A stretch of 64,000 nucleotides of DNA from Ralstonia sp. UNC404CL21Col (GTDB lineage: Bacteria; Pseudomonadota; Gammaproteobacteria; Burkholderiales; Burkholderiaceae), in NCBI RefSeq assembly GCF_000620465.1, contig NZ_KK211140.1, positions 933,964 through 997,963 on the forward strand, read 5' to 3'. How positions within the stretch are numbered: position 1 is the stretch's first letter; each line of letters opens with the position of its first letter. Positions 1-8,676 of this stretch are shown here, one piece after another. The position numbers and the translations under genes were made by a program. A model generated the notes under the pieces. The model did not search any database and was not told where the DNA came from. It saw nothing but the letters and a program-made list of their open reading frames with translations.

Positions 1-584
1 AGCAGGTGCACGGCACCGGCGTGGCCGATCTTGATCAACTCGTCGGTACATCCGCGCCGGTGGTTGCGGACGCGGCGGTGGCGTCGTGGCGGGATCGTGT
101 CTGCGTGGTCATGACGGCCGATTGCCTGCCGGTCTTGCTGAGCGACGCCCGAGGCGTCACCGTCGGTGCGGCGCATGCGGGTTGGCGCGGTCTATGCGGC
201 GGGGTGATCGAACGCACGCTGGAAGCCATGATGCAGCGGTTGCGCGCCAGCGGCCAGGAAGCCGATCCGACGTGGCTGGCGTGGCTCGGGCCGGCCATCG
301 GGCCATCGTGTTTCGAAGTGGGGGCGGAGGTGCGTCAGGCATTTATCGACGCTGCGCAGCCCGACGAATTGCCCGCCACCGAGGCGGCGTTCGTGGAAGG
401 CGCCTCCACCGGCAAGTTCTTCGCCGATCTGTATGCGCTGGCCCGACTGCGGCTGGCACGCGTGGGCTGTACCGACGTGTACGGCGGTGGCCTGTGCACG
501 ATGACGGACGCTGAGCGCTTCTATTCGTACCGCCGCGAGCGCACCACGGGCCGCATGGCCACGCTGATCTGGCGCGCCGAGTGA
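1..584 (+). CDS. pgeF: Peptidoglycan editing factor / multicopper polyphenol oxidase (YfiH family), 5'-truncated
   Basis: The frame is open from the left edge, so the gene begins outside the window. The first visible residues (Gln-Val-His-Gly) are the conserved QVHG motif of the YfiH/PgeF family. ADCLPVLL, AAHAGWRG, GPAIGPSCFEVG and the C-terminal FYSYRRE..TTGR follow, which supply the conserved His and Cys metal ligands. The family acts on purine nucleosides or as a laccase-like enzyme, and in E. coli PgeF removes mis-incorporated L-Ser from peptidoglycan precursors. About 50-70 N-terminal residues are missing. It sits upstream of phaC, as in Cupriavidus and Ralstonia. Confidence 0.9.
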   Translation, partial: QVHGTGVADLDQLVGTSAPVVADAAVASWRDRVCVVMTADCLPVLLSDARGVTVGAAHAGWRGLCGGVIERTLEAMMQRLRASGQEADPTWLAWLGPAIGPSCFEVGAEVRQAFIDAAQPDELPATEAAFVEGASTGKFFADLYALARLRLARVGCTDVYGGGLCTMTDAERFYSYRRERTTGRMATLIWRAE

Positions 585-588
585 CCGT

Positions 589-855
589 TCAGGCGGTGCC
601 GTCGCCCGTGTCGTTGCTCAGTGTGGGGCTCGCATCTGCGTTGTGCTGGGCGGCTTCGCGGGCTTTCCGGCGCCGCCTGCGTGCCGGGGTGCCGACAATC
701 CACAGGAAGAGTGATAGCGGCGCAACGCCGTAGAAGACAAATGTGCCGATGCCGGCAATCCAAGATTGCTCAGTCAAGGACATCATCAGCACGACGTAGA
801 GCCAGGCGATGGCGACGATATACATGGGAGACAGCGGTGCCCGGCGTTTGCGCAA
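589..855 (-). CDS. Small conserved membrane protein, function unknown
   Basis: This 88-residue protein has two hydrophobic helices (about residues 10-27 and 31-54), then a very basic stretch (RRRRRK) and a polar C-terminal tail. It is convergent with pgeF, with a 4-base gap between stop codons. No enzyme motif is visible. Gene presence is supported by the ATG start, membrane-protein composition and fit between two solid genes. The function is unknown. Confidence 0.6.
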   Translation of the reverse strand: MRKRRAPLSPMYIVAIAWLYVVLMMSLTEQSWIAGIGTFVFYGVAPLSLFLWIVGTPARRRRRKAREAAQHNADASPTLSNDTGDGTA

Positions 856-996
856 TGTGGCAGTCTCGCATGAAATTACGCAGATTGGACCAGAGCCCCG
901 GCACCGCGCTTAGCCATTCGGTCGGCTCCGCTTTCGTCGAATGCGGCAAAACCCGCGCGGGGCCGGCGTTTCCAGGCGATCCTCAGGTAACTCCGA

Positions 997-1026
997 TTGA
1001 CAGCCTTGAAACGGCAAGGCAACAAT
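997..1026 (+). promoter_or_regulatory. phaC promoter (-35 TTGACA, 18-bp spacer, -10 AACAAT)
   Basis: TTGACA lies at 997-1002 and AACAAT at 1021-1026, separated by 18 bases. From memory, the Cupriavidus necator phaCAB promoter has the same two hexamers and spacing, including the GGCAAGGC-type bases just before the -10. The expected transcript start is near 1033, leaving a leader of about 60 bases before the phaC ATG at 1096. Confidence 0.75.
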
Positions 1027-1095
1027 GCCCCGCAATACTACGAGTTGCGCCGCCGTTCCAACCGGAGCGACGCATATCGTCGGATCGAGGGCACT

Positions 1096-2889
1096 ATGGC
1101 ATCGCGTCAATCGACATCATCCAAAGCATCTAGCGCCCACACTCAAGCTCCCTGGCAGGGCTTGTCGGACCCTACGCAGTGGGCCGAACAGTTCAAGCAA
1201 TGGCAAGCCTTTGCGGGTGGCTTCGCGCAACCCGGCACGGCGGCGCCGGGCCTTGGTCAATTCAACGGCGCGGCGACGGGCGATGGCGCGGCGCCTTTCG
1301 CGCTGATTCCGCCCGACCGGCTGGCCGAAATCCAGCAGAAATATCTCGAGGAATGGCTCCAGATCTGGCGCCACATGAGCACCGGCGAAAGCGCCGAGGC
1401 CGTGGCGCCATCTGATCGTCGTTTCTCGAACGAGGCGTGGCGCAAGAGCCCGCTCTATGGCTATGCCGCCGCGTTCTACGTGCTCAATGCCCGTACGTTG
1501 ATGGAAATGGCCGACGCCGTGCAGGCCGATGCCAAGACCCGCGAGCGCGTGCGTTTTGCTGTGTCGCAATGGACGGCCGCCATGTCGCCGTCCAACTTCC
1601 TGGCGACCAACCCGGAAGCGCAAAAGCAGCTGATTGAATCGCGCGGCGAATCCCTGCGCACCGGCATCCTGAACATGCTGCAGGACATGGAGCGCGGCAA
1701 GATCTCGCAGACGGACGAGACGGCGTTCGAGATCGGGCGCAACGTCGCCAACAGCGAGGGCGCCGTCGTCTTCGAGAACGACTATTTCCAGCTCATCCAA
1801 TACAAGCCGCTGACGACCAAGGTGCACGCGCGCCCGCTGTTGCTCGTGCCGCCTTGCATCAATAAGTACTACATCCTCGATCTGCAGCCGGCCAATTCGC
1901 TCGTGCGCTATGCCGTGGAGCAGGGCAATACCGTGTTCCTGGTGTCGTGGCGCAATCCAGATGCGAGCATGGCGTCCCGCACGTGGGATGACTACATCGA
2001 AGGCGGCGCGATCGAGGCCATTCGTGTCGCGCGCGAGATCTCCGCGCAGGATCAGATCAACGTGCTCGGCTTTTGCGTGGGCGGAACGATCCTCTCGACG
2101 GCGTTGGCCGTGCTGGCGGAGCGCGGCCAGCATCCGGCCGCAAGCCTGACGCTGCTGACCACGCTGCTCGACTTTACGGACACCGGCATTCTCGACGTCT
2201 TCGTCGATCAGGCCCAGGTGGAAATGCGAGAGCAGACGATCGGCCCGAATGCGCCGACCGGCCCGGGCCTGCTCCGTGGCGTGGAACTGGCAAACACGTT
2301 TTCGTTCCTGCGCCCGAACGATCTCGTCTGGAACTACGTTGTCGAGAACTATCTGAAAGGCAAGACGCCCGCGCCGTTCGACCTGCTGTACTGGAATGGC
2401 GATTCCACCAATCTGCCGGGCCCGTGGTACTGCTGGTACCTGCGCCATACGTATCTCCAGAACGACCTCAAGACGCCGGGCAAGCTGAAGGTGAACGGCA
2501 CGCCGGTAGACCTCGGCAAGATTGAGGCGCCGGTCTACATCTACGGTTCGCGTGAAGACCACATCGTCCCGTGGAAGTCAGCTTATGGTTCGGTGCCGCT
2601 GCTCAAGGGCAAGCGGCGCTTCGTGTTGGGCGCTTCGGGCCATATCGCAGGCGTGATCAACCCGCCTGCCGCCAACAAGCGTTCGCACTGGATCAACGCC
2701 AAGCTGCCTGACTCCGCCGATGCGTGGTTCGAGGGTGCGAAGGAGCATCCGGGCAGCTGGTGGCCGGATTGGTCAACTTGGCTCGCATCCCACGCCGGTG
2801 CGCAGAAAGCTGCACCCAAGGGCTACGGCAATGCGGACTACCCGGCCATCGAGCCGGCGCCCGGCCGCTACGTCAAACAGAAAGCGTAA
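1096..2889 (+). CDS. phaC: Class I poly(3-hydroxyalkanoate) synthase
   Basis: The enzyme polymerises (R)-3-hydroxybutyryl-CoA into polyhydroxybutyrate at the granule surface. It has 597 residues, close to the 589 of the C. necator enzyme. The lipase-like box GFCVGGT places the nucleophile at Cys327; the other triad residues are Asp488 (SREDHIVPW) and His516 (SGHIAGV). The N-terminal ~200 residues match the PhaC_N domain and the rest is the alpha/beta hydrolase fold. The ATG at 1096 is chosen because a GAGGG ribosome site precedes it and the Met-Ala-Ser start fits the family. The reading frame stays open upstream to 997, but that lies in the promoter. First gene of phaCAB. Confidence 0.97.
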   Translation: MASRQSTSSKASSAHTQAPWQGLSDPTQWAEQFKQWQAFAGGFAQPGTAAPGLGQFNGAATGDGAAPFALIPPDRLAEIQQKYLEEWLQIWRHMSTGESAEAVAPSDRRFSNEAWRKSPLYGYAAAFYVLNARTLMEMADAVQADAKTRERVRFAVSQWTAAMSPSNFLATNPEAQKQLIESRGESLRTGILNMLQDMERGKISQTDETAFEIGRNVANSEGAVVFENDYFQLIQYKPLTTKVHARPLLLVPPCINKYYILDLQPANSLVRYAVEQGNTVFLVSWRNPDASMASRTWDDYIEGGAIEAIRVAREISAQDQINVLGFCVGGTILSTALAVLAERGQHPAASLTLLTTLLDFTDTGILDVFVDQAQVEMREQTIGPNAPTGPGLLRGVELANTFSFLRPNDLVWNYVVENYLKGKTPAPFDLLYWNGDSTNLPGPWYCWYLRHTYLQNDLKTPGKLKVNGTPVDLGKIEAPVYIYGSREDHIVPWKSAYGSVPLLKGKRRFVLGASGHIAGVINPPAANKRSHWINAKLPDSADAWFEGAKEHPGSWWPDWSTWLASHAGAQKAAPKGYGNADYPAIEPAPGRYVKQKA

Positions 2890-2978
2890 GATCGCGCGCA
2901 TGAACCCCCGTTGCCGTCGCGGCTTCGGCCGCCGACGGTGTCCAACGACCCTCTCTTTCGACAGTGGAAGGTAAGCAA

Positions 2979-4160
2979 ATGACCGATGTTGTGATCGTAT
3001 CGGCGGTACGCACCGCCGTGGGCAAGTTTGGTGGCTCGTTGGCGAAGATCGCTGCGCCTGAGCTTGGCGCGGCCGTTATCCGCGAAGCGCTGGCGCGCGC
3101 CAAGGTGGCGCCGGACCAGGTGAGCGAAGTCATCATGGGCCAGGTGCTGACGGCAGGCTCGGGTCAGAACCCGGCGCGCCAGGCCGTCATCAAGGCTGGG
3201 CTGCCGAACATGGTGCCGGGCCTGACCATCAACAAGGTGTGCGGCTCCGGCCTGAAGGCCGTGATGCTGGCCGCCAACGCCATCATTGCGGGCGACGCCG
3301 AGATCGTCGTGGCTGGTGGTCAGGAAAACATGTCCGCCGCGCCGCACGTCCTGCCGGGCTCGCGCGACGGTTTCCGCATGGGCGATGCCAAGCTGATCGA
3401 TTCGATGATTGTGGATGGGCTGTGGGACGTCTACAACCAGTACCACATGGGCATCACGGCGGAAAACGTCGCCAAGGAATACGGCATCACGCGCGAAGCG
3501 CAGGACGAGTTCGCCGTCGCGTCGCAGAACAAGGCCGAAGCTGCGCAAAAGTCGGGCCGCTTCAACGATGAAATCGTTCCGATCCTGATTCCGCAGCGCA
3601 AGGGCGATCCGATTGCCTTCGCGCAGGACGAGTTCGTTCGCCATGGCGCCACGCTCGAATCGATGGCTGGCCTGAAGCCCGCTTTCGACAAGGCCGGCAC
3701 CGTGACGGCGGCCAACGCCTCGGGCCTGAACGATGGCGCCGCCGCTGTCGTCGTGATGTCCGCCGCCAAGGCCAAGGAACTGGGCCTGACGCCGCTGGCC
3801 ACGATCCGTGCTTACGCCAGCGCTGGCCTGGACCCGAAGGTCATGGGCATGGGGCCGGTGCCGGCATCCAAACGCTGCCTGTCGCGCGCCGGCTGGTCGG
3901 TGGGCGACCTCGACCTGATGGAGATCAACGAAGCGTTTGCGGCCCAGGCACTGGCAGTGCATCAGCAGATGGGCTGGGATACGTCGAAGATCAACGTCAA
4001 CGGCGGGGCGATTGCGATCGGTCACCCGATCGGCGCGTCGGGCTGCCGCATCCTGGTCACGCTGCTGCACGAAATGCAGAAGCGCGATGCGAAGAAGGGC
4101 CTGGCTTCGCTGTGCATCGGCGGCGGCATGGGCGTGGCGCTGGCCGTTGAGCGCCCGTAA
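2979..4160 (+). CDS. phaA: Acetyl-CoA acetyltransferase (beta-ketothiolase)
   Basis: It condenses two acetyl-CoA to acetoacetyl-CoA, the first step of PHB synthesis. The 393 residues match the biosynthetic thiolase length. Catalytic residues are in place: Cys88 (VCGSGLKA), His349 (GHPIGASGC) and Cys379 (CIGGGMG). The ATG at 2979 follows a GGAAGG Shine-Dalgarno sequence 7 bases upstream. It lies 89 bases downstream of phaC with no terminator between them, so the two are probably co-transcribed. A second thiolase, BktB, is encoded at 8.7-9.9 kb. Confidence 0.97.
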   Translation: MTDVVIVSAVRTAVGKFGGSLAKIAAPELGAAVIREALARAKVAPDQVSEVIMGQVLTAGSGQNPARQAVIKAGLPNMVPGLTINKVCGSGLKAVMLAANAIIAGDAEIVVAGGQENMSAAPHVLPGSRDGFRMGDAKLIDSMIVDGLWDVYNQYHMGITAENVAKEYGITREAQDEFAVASQNKAEAAQKSGRFNDEIVPILIPQRKGDPIAFAQDEFVRHGATLESMAGLKPAFDKAGTVTAANASGLNDGAAAVVVMSAAKAKELGLTPLATIRAYASAGLDPKVMGMGPVPASKRCLSRAGWSVGDLDLMEINEAFAAQALAVHQQMGWDTSKINVNGGAIAIGHPIGASGCRILVTLLHEMQKRDAKKGLASLCIGGGMGVALAVERP

Positions 4161-4175
4161 GTTTTTTGCAGTGAG

Positions 4176-4253
4176 ATTGGCGTGAGGCGGAACGAATGCC
4201 GCACGCGCCAATCGGAGACACCTGAGCATCTGCTGCCCGGCAAGAGGCCGGGC
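4176..4253 (+). other. Two stem-loops in the phaA-phaB spacer
   Basis: Two inverted repeats fill most of the 122-base spacer. One pairs ATTGGCG (4176-4182) with CGCCAAT (4206-4212), with further internal pairing. The other pairs GCCCGGC (4235-4241) with GCCGGGC (4247-4253) around AAGAG. Neither is followed by a T run, so they look more like mRNA processing or stability elements inside the operon than terminators. This role is inferred. Confidence 0.5.
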
Positions 4254-4282
4254 GGTTCTAACAACAAGGACTAGGAGTGGAC

Positions 4283-5023
4283 ATGACCAAACGCATCGCA
4301 TACGTCACCGGTGGCATGGGCGGTATCGGAACGGCGATTTGCCAGCGCTTGGCGCGCGACGGCTTCACCGTTGTCGCAGGCTGCGGCCCGAACTCGCCGC
4401 GCAAGGCGAAGTGGCTGGAACAACAGAAGGCGCTCGGTTTCGATTTCGTGCCGTCCGAAGGCAACGTCGGCGATTGGGAGTCGACGAAGGCCGCGTTCGA
4501 CAAGGTCAAGGCGGAAGTGGGCGAGGTCGATGTCCTGATCAACAACGCCGGTATCACGCGCGACGTGGTGTTCCGCAAGATGACCCGCGCCGACTGGGAT
4601 GCAGTGATCGATACCAACCTGACGTCGCTGTTCAACGTGACGAAGCAAGTCATCGACGGCATGGCGGATCGCGGCTGGGGCCGAATCATCAACATCTCGT
4701 CGGTGAACGGCCAGAAGGGGCAGTTTGGCCAGACCAACTACTCGACCGCCAAGGCTGGCTTGCATGGCTTCACGATGGCGCTGGCGCAGGAAGTCGCGAC
4801 CAAGGGCGTGACGGTCAACACGGTGTCGCCGGGCTATATCGCGACCGACATGGTGAAAGCGATTCGTCAGGATGTGCTCGACAAGATCATCGGCACGATC
4901 CCGGTCAAGCGCTTGGGCGAACCGACCGAGATCGCCTCGATCTGCGCATGGCTTGCATCTGAAGAGTCCGGCTTCTCCACCGGCGCGGACTTCTCCCTCA
5001 ACGGCGGCCTGCACATGGGCTGA
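4283..5023 (+). CDS. phaB: Acetoacetyl-CoA reductase (NADPH-dependent)
   Basis: It reduces acetoacetyl-CoA to (R)-3-hydroxybutyryl-CoA, the monomer used by PhaC. It is a 246-residue short-chain dehydrogenase. The GGMGGIG nucleotide-binding motif lies near the N-terminus, and the catalytic Ser140, Tyr153 and Lys157 are all present. The sequence is nearly the same as Cupriavidus PhaB over long stretches, for example around NAGITRDVVFRKMTRADWDA. The ATG at 4283 has AGGAG five bases upstream. The in-frame GTG at 4277 overlaps that ribosome site and was not used. Last gene of phaCAB. Confidence 0.97.
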   Translation: MTKRIAYVTGGMGGIGTAICQRLARDGFTVVAGCGPNSPRKAKWLEQQKALGFDFVPSEGNVGDWESTKAAFDKVKAEVGEVDVLINNAGITRDVVFRKMTRADWDAVIDTNLTSLFNVTKQVIDGMADRGWGRIINISSVNGQKGQFGQTNYSTAKAGLHGFTMALAQEVATKGVTVNTVSPGYIATDMVKAIRQDVLDKIIGTIPVKRLGEPTEIASICAWLASEESGFSTGADFSLNGGLHMG

Positions 5024-5030
5024 CGCTCCA

Positions 5031-5063
5031 CGCCCATGCTGCGGCAATGCTGCAGCATGGGCG
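5031..5063 (+). terminator. Stem-loop after phaB (probable phaCAB terminator)
   Basis: A perfect 12-bp stem (5031-5042 with 5052-5063) closes a 9-base loop eight bases after the phaB stop. The 3' side is followed by CAGCATTTATT, only weakly T-rich. It marks the likely end of phaCAB. The arms contain GCTGC/GCAGC, the same bases that recur through the spacer before phaR, so a protein-binding role is also possible. Confidence 0.6.
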
Positions 5064-5363
5064 CAGCATTTATTCCCCTGAGTCGCTTGCATGCTGCGAT
5101 GCTCGATTGCATTGCAGCAGGCATCTCGCGTCCGCTCTGGACGGCTGTTCGAGTGCGTGAATCGCATCAAAATGCTGCGGGTTTTTACCGGGGGAGGTCG
5201 CCTTTTCTTTGCAGGGCGATCCGCATAGAATCCAACCACGGAGGCGCTCCGCAGGGAGACACGGGGCGTCCGATCATAACCGGATGCATCTGCGCTGCTC
5301 TTGAATCCAGCAGTCGCGCGCAGATCGGAACAGCCGGGCAACCGCGTATTTTGCTGCATCGCT

Positions 5364-5398
5364 CGGTGCAGTCATTTCGCACTGCATCGACTGCACCG
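5364..5398. promoter_or_regulatory. Inverted repeat before phaR, candidate PhaR operator
   Basis: A perfect 10-bp inverted repeat, CGGTGCAGTC (5364-5373) and GACTGCACCG (5389-5398), is separated by 15 bases that contain another CTGCA. It ends 29 bases before the phaR start. The whole 404-base gene-free spacer 5024-5427 is rich in TGC/GCA words. PhaR homologues bind GC-rich TGC/GCA repeats and repress their own gene, so autoregulation here is a reasonable inference. Apart from this repeat and the phaB hairpin nothing else was seen in the spacer. Confidence 0.5.
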
Positions 5399-5427
5399 CA
5401 GCAGCATCGCCAACACGGAAAGGCACG

Positions 5428-5982
5428 ATGGCCACCAGCAAGAAGGGCACCGAACGGCTGATCAAGAAATATCCCAACCGCCGACTCTACGATACCCAGA
5501 CCAGCACGTACATCACGCTGGCAGACGTCAAGCAGCTCGTCATGGAAACCGAAGAGTTTCGCGTCGTCGATGCGAAATCCGGTGAAGACCTGACCCGCAG
5601 CATCCTGCTGCAGATCATCCTGGAAGAGGAAACCGGCGGCGTACCGATGTTCTCGGGCGCGATGCTCGCGCAGATCATCCGTTTCTACGGCAACGCCATG
5701 CAGGGCATGATGGGCACGTATCTGGAGAAGAATATCCAGGCGTTTGTCGACATCCAGAGCAAGCTGGCCGAGAACTCGAAGGATCTGTACAGCGGCAACA
5801 CCTTCAACCCCGACATGTGGTCGCAGTTCATGAACATGCAGGGGCCAATGATGCAGGGCATGATGAGCAACTACATCGAGCAGAGCAAAAACCTGTTCGT
5901 GCAGATGCAGGAGCAGATGCAGAGCCAGGCCAAGAACATGTTCGGGACGTTTCCGTTCAACCAGCCGCCCGAGAAGAAGTAA
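5428..5982 (+). CDS. phaR: PHA synthesis repressor
   Basis: PhaR represses phasin (phaP) and its own gene, and is titrated away by binding to PHB granules. The first ~65 residues are the PHB/PHA accumulation regulator DNA-binding domain (IKKYPNRRLYDT, STYITLADVKQLV). The next part is the PHB_acc domain, followed by a Met/Gln-rich C-terminus (MQGMMSNYIEQSKNLFVQMQ). Length is 184 residues, as in C. necator (183). The ATG at 5428 follows GGAAAGG. It is separately transcribed from phaCAB. Confidence 0.95.
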   Translation: MATSKKGTERLIKKYPNRRLYDTQTSTYITLADVKQLVMETEEFRVVDAKSGEDLTRSILLQIILEEETGGVPMFSGAMLAQIIRFYGNAMQGMMGTYLEKNIQAFVDIQSKLAENSKDLYSGNTFNPDMWSQFMNMQGPMMQGMMSNYIEQSKNLFVQMQEQMQSQAKNMFGTFPFNQPPEKK

Positions 5983-6002
5983 GTTCGGCGGGCTGGGAAA
6001 AC

Positions 6003-6033
6003 AAGGCGAATCGCTTGGCGGTTCGCCTTTTTT
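6003..6033 (+). terminator. Rho-independent terminator of phaR
   Basis: A 12-pair stem (AAGGCGAATCGC with GCGGTTCGCCTT, one G-T pair) closes a TTG loop at 6003-6029 and runs into T6. It lies 20 bases after the phaR stop. Confidence 0.9.
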
Positions 6034-6180
6034 GTTGGGCGCACGCCGGAGAGGGCGGCAAGGTAAAATACCGGTCCTTCAGGTGAGGTGTACGCCTCTC
6101 CGACGATCACGATCCCGCACCGGTTTCCCCATGTTTGATGTCCGCCCCTGGCCTGCGTGCTGGCTGTCTTCCGTTTTGCC

Positions 6181-7161
6181 ATGAGCCGGCTTTTGCTCGC
6201 CCCGATGGAGGGCGTTGCCGATTACGTCATGCGCGACGTGCTGACGCAAGCTGGCGGCTACGACGGATGCGTCTCGGAGTTCGTCCGCGTGACGGGCTCG
6301 TTGCTTCCCGCGCGAACCTACGAACGTGAGACGCCTGAGATTCGCAACGGCGGCTATACGGCCAGCGGCACGCCGATGACCATCCAGCTCCTCGGCAGCG
6401 ATCCGGAATGGCTGGCCCGCAATGCGGCATACGCGGCAACCCTCACGCCGCATGGCATCGACCTCAACTTCGGGTGCCCCGCCAAGGTCGTGAACCGCCA
6501 CGGCGGCGGCGCCATGCTGCTCGCCACGCCGGAAGTGCTGTACGACATCGTCCATGCCGTGCGGGCCGCGGTGCCGGCCAATATCTCGGTGACGGCGAAG
6601 ATGCGGCTGGGCGTTTCCGATACGTCCCGCGCGATTGACTGTGCGACGGCGCTGGCGGAAGGCGGTGCGGAATCGCTCGTCGTGCATGCCCGCACGCGTG
6701 ACCATGGCTACCGTCCGCCTGCGCATTGGGATTGGATCGCGCGCATCGCCGACGCCGTGAGCATTCCCGTCACCGCCAACGGCGAAGTCTGGACTGTGGC
6801 CGACTGGGAGCGCTGCCGCGCCGTCAGTGGCTGTAGTGACGTGATGATCGGCCGTGGCGCCGTGTCCGACCCATTCCTGGCGCAGCGTATCCGCGGGCAG
6901 ATGGACGAGGCGCCGTCCGCGGCGGAATGGCCGATCGTGCTCGGCTATCTCGCCGATTACCTGAAGAAACTGCATGCGCGCATCTCGGCCAAGCACGAGC
7001 ATGGCCGCGTCAAACTGTGGCTGAGCTATCTGAAGCGGACGTGGCCGCAGGCCGCAGAGCTGCACGATGCCATTCGCAGGCTGCAGGACGCGCTGGAAAT
7101 CGAGCGCGTGATTGAACAGATGCAGCTTCGGCTTGGTCGCCCAAACGCGGCGAACGGTTAA
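6181..7161 (+). CDS. dusC: tRNA-dihydrouridine(16) synthase
   Basis: This FMN enzyme reduces a tRNA uridine to dihydrouridine. The start MSRLLLAPMEGV is the family FMN-binding opening. NFGCPAKVVNRHGGG holds the catalytic Cys of the Dus signature, and GRGAVSDPFL the C-terminal phosphate site. DusC-type rather than DusA or DusB is inferred from the APMEGV...VMRD start and the 326-residue length. The ATG at 6181 fits the family; the GTG at 6157 would add eight residues without a better ribosome site. It is flanked by the phaR terminator and rimO. Confidence 0.88.
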   Translation: MSRLLLAPMEGVADYVMRDVLTQAGGYDGCVSEFVRVTGSLLPARTYERETPEIRNGGYTASGTPMTIQLLGSDPEWLARNAAYAATLTPHGIDLNFGCPAKVVNRHGGGAMLLATPEVLYDIVHAVRAAVPANISVTAKMRLGVSDTSRAIDCATALAEGGAESLVVHARTRDHGYRPPAHWDWIARIADAVSIPVTANGEVWTVADWERCRAVSGCSDVMIGRGAVSDPFLAQRIRGQMDEAPSAAEWPIVLGYLADYLKKLHARISAKHEHGRVKLWLSYLKRTWPQAAELHDAIRRLQDALEIERVIEQMQLRLGRPNAANG

Positions 7162-7227
7162 AATACGCAACCGCGCGGCACACCCCACGTGCGCAGCGCA
7201 AATCCTCTCCCACATCAGGTTGTTCCC

Positions 7228-8589
7228 ATGTCCGACGTCAGTACCCAGAGCCCCAAGGTGGGGTTCGTCAGTCTCGGTTGTCCCAAGGCCTTGGTCGATT
7301 CCGAGCAGATCATCACCCAACTGCGCGCGGAGGGGTATGAGATCTCCGGCACGTACGGCGGGGCGGACCTGGTGGTTGTCAACACCTGCGGCTTCATCGA
7401 CGAGGCCGTGCAGGAAAGCCTGGATGCAATTGGCGAGGCGCTGGCCGAGAACGGCAAGGTGATCGTGACCGGTTGCCTGGGCGCCAAGAAGGACGCCGTG
7501 GGCCAGGACATCATCACCAGCGTGCACCCGAAGGTGCTGGCTGTGACGGGCCCCCATGCGCTGGGCGAGGTGATGGAAGCGGTGCACACGCACCTGCCCA
7601 AGCCGCATGACCCGTTCATCGATCTGGTACCGCCGCAGGGCATCAAGCTCACGCCCAAGCACTACGCGTATCTGAAAATTTCGGAAGGCTGCAACCACCG
7701 TTGCAGCTTCTGCATCATCCCGTCGATGCGCGGTGACCTTGTCTCGCGCCCGGTGGCCGAAGTGATGCTGGAAGCGGAAAACCTGCTGAAGGCCGGCGTC
7801 AAGGAGCTGCTCGTCATCTCGCAGGACACCAGCGCCTACGGCGTCGATGTCAAATTCCGCATGGGCTTCTGGAACGGCCGCCCGCTGAAGACGCGCATGA
7901 CCGAGCTGGTCGGCGCGCTGGGTGAGCTGGCGTCGCAGTACGGCGCCTGGGTGCGCCTGCATTACGTCTACCCGTATCCGAGCGTGGATGAGGTGATGCC
8001 GCTGATGGCTGAAGGGAAGGTCCTTCCGTATCTGGATGTGCCGTTGCAGCACGCCCACCCCGACGTGCTCAAGCGCATGAAGCGCCCAGCCAACGCCGAG
8101 AAGACGCTGGACCGCATCCGCGCCTGGCGCGAGGTGTGCCCCGAGCTGACCATCCGCAGCACCTTCATCGCCGGTTTCCCCGGTGAAACGGAAGAAGAGT
8201 TCCAGACGCTGCTCGACTTCATCGCCGAAGCCGAGCTGGACCGCGTGGGCTGCTTCGCCTATTCGCCGGTCGAGGGCGCCACCGCCAACGACCTGCCGGG
8301 CGCATTGCCCGACGAGGTGCGCGAGGAGCGCCGCGCGCGCTTCATGGAAGTCGCCGAGCGCGTGTCTGCACGCCGTCTGCAGCGCAAGGTGGGCAAATCG
8401 CTGCGTGTGCTCGTGGATGAGGTGAACCAGGACGGCGGCATTGGCCGTTCGTCGGCTGACGCGCCCGAGATTGACGGCCTGGTCTATATCGCTCCGCCGT
8501 CGAAGCCTTACAAGCGCTACAAGGCGGGCGATTTCGTGTCGGTCAAGATTACCGGCGCGGATGGCCACGACCTGTGGGGCGAGGTCTGA
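7228..8589 (+). CDS. rimO: Ribosomal protein S12 methylthiotransferase
   Basis: RimO adds a methylthio group to Asp89 of ribosomal protein S12. It has 453 residues. The N-terminal UPF0004 domain has its three cluster Cys ([21 protein letters not shown]). The radical-SAM site is CNHRCSFC (CxxxCxxC), and a C-terminal TRAM domain binds RNA. The LGCPK and IIPSMRG forms distinguish RimO from MiaB. The ATG at 7228 is chosen because [20 protein letters not shown] is the normal RimO opening; the longer frame from 7189 has no ribosome site. Confidence 0.95.
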   Translation: MSDVSTQSPKVGFVSLGCPKALVDSEQIITQLRAEGYEISGTYGGADLVVVNTCGFIDEAVQESLDAIGEALAENGKVIVTGCLGAKKDAVGQDIITSVHPKVLAVTGPHALGEVMEAVHTHLPKPHDPFIDLVPPQGIKLTPKHYAYLKISEGCNHRCSFCIIPSMRGDLVSRPVAEVMLEAENLLKAGVKELLVISQDTSAYGVDVKFRMGFWNGRPLKTRMTELVGALGELASQYGAWVRLHYVYPYPSVDEVMPLMAEGKVLPYLDVPLQHAHPDVLKRMKRPANAEKTLDRIRAWREVCPELTIRSTFIAGFPGETEEEFQTLLDFIAEAELDRVGCFAYSPVEGATANDLPGALPDEVREERRARFMEVAERVSARRLQRKVGKSLRVLVDEVNQDGGIGRSSADAPEIDGLVYIAPPSKPYKRYKAGDFVSVKITGADGHDLWGEV

Positions 8590-8594
8590 CCCGC

Positions 8595-8612
8595 TTAGGT
8601 AGTCGTACCTAA
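8595..8612. promoter_or_regulatory. Inverted repeat between rimO and bktB
   Basis: TTAGGTA and TACCTAA flank GTCG, giving 7-bp perfect arms five bases after the rimO stop, followed by ATTTT. It may be a short terminator for rimO or an operator for the bktB promoter. A TATACT -10-like hexamer at 8635-8640 lies downstream without a clear -35. Confidence 0.4.
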
Positions 8613-8676
8613 ATTTTGCGAACGGTCGTGCGTTTATACTGGCCGCCATCCAATTTCGATGGCTCAGGAGACAGCA

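Noticed and set aside
997-1095. Upstream extension of phaC from TTG at 997
   Set aside because: The start overlaps the -35 box of the phaC promoter and the extra residues do not resemble PhaC.
8616-8640. bktB promoter TTGCGA ... TATACT
   Set aside because: Spacing between the hexamers is 13 bases, too short for sigma-70; only the -10-like hexamer is worth noting.
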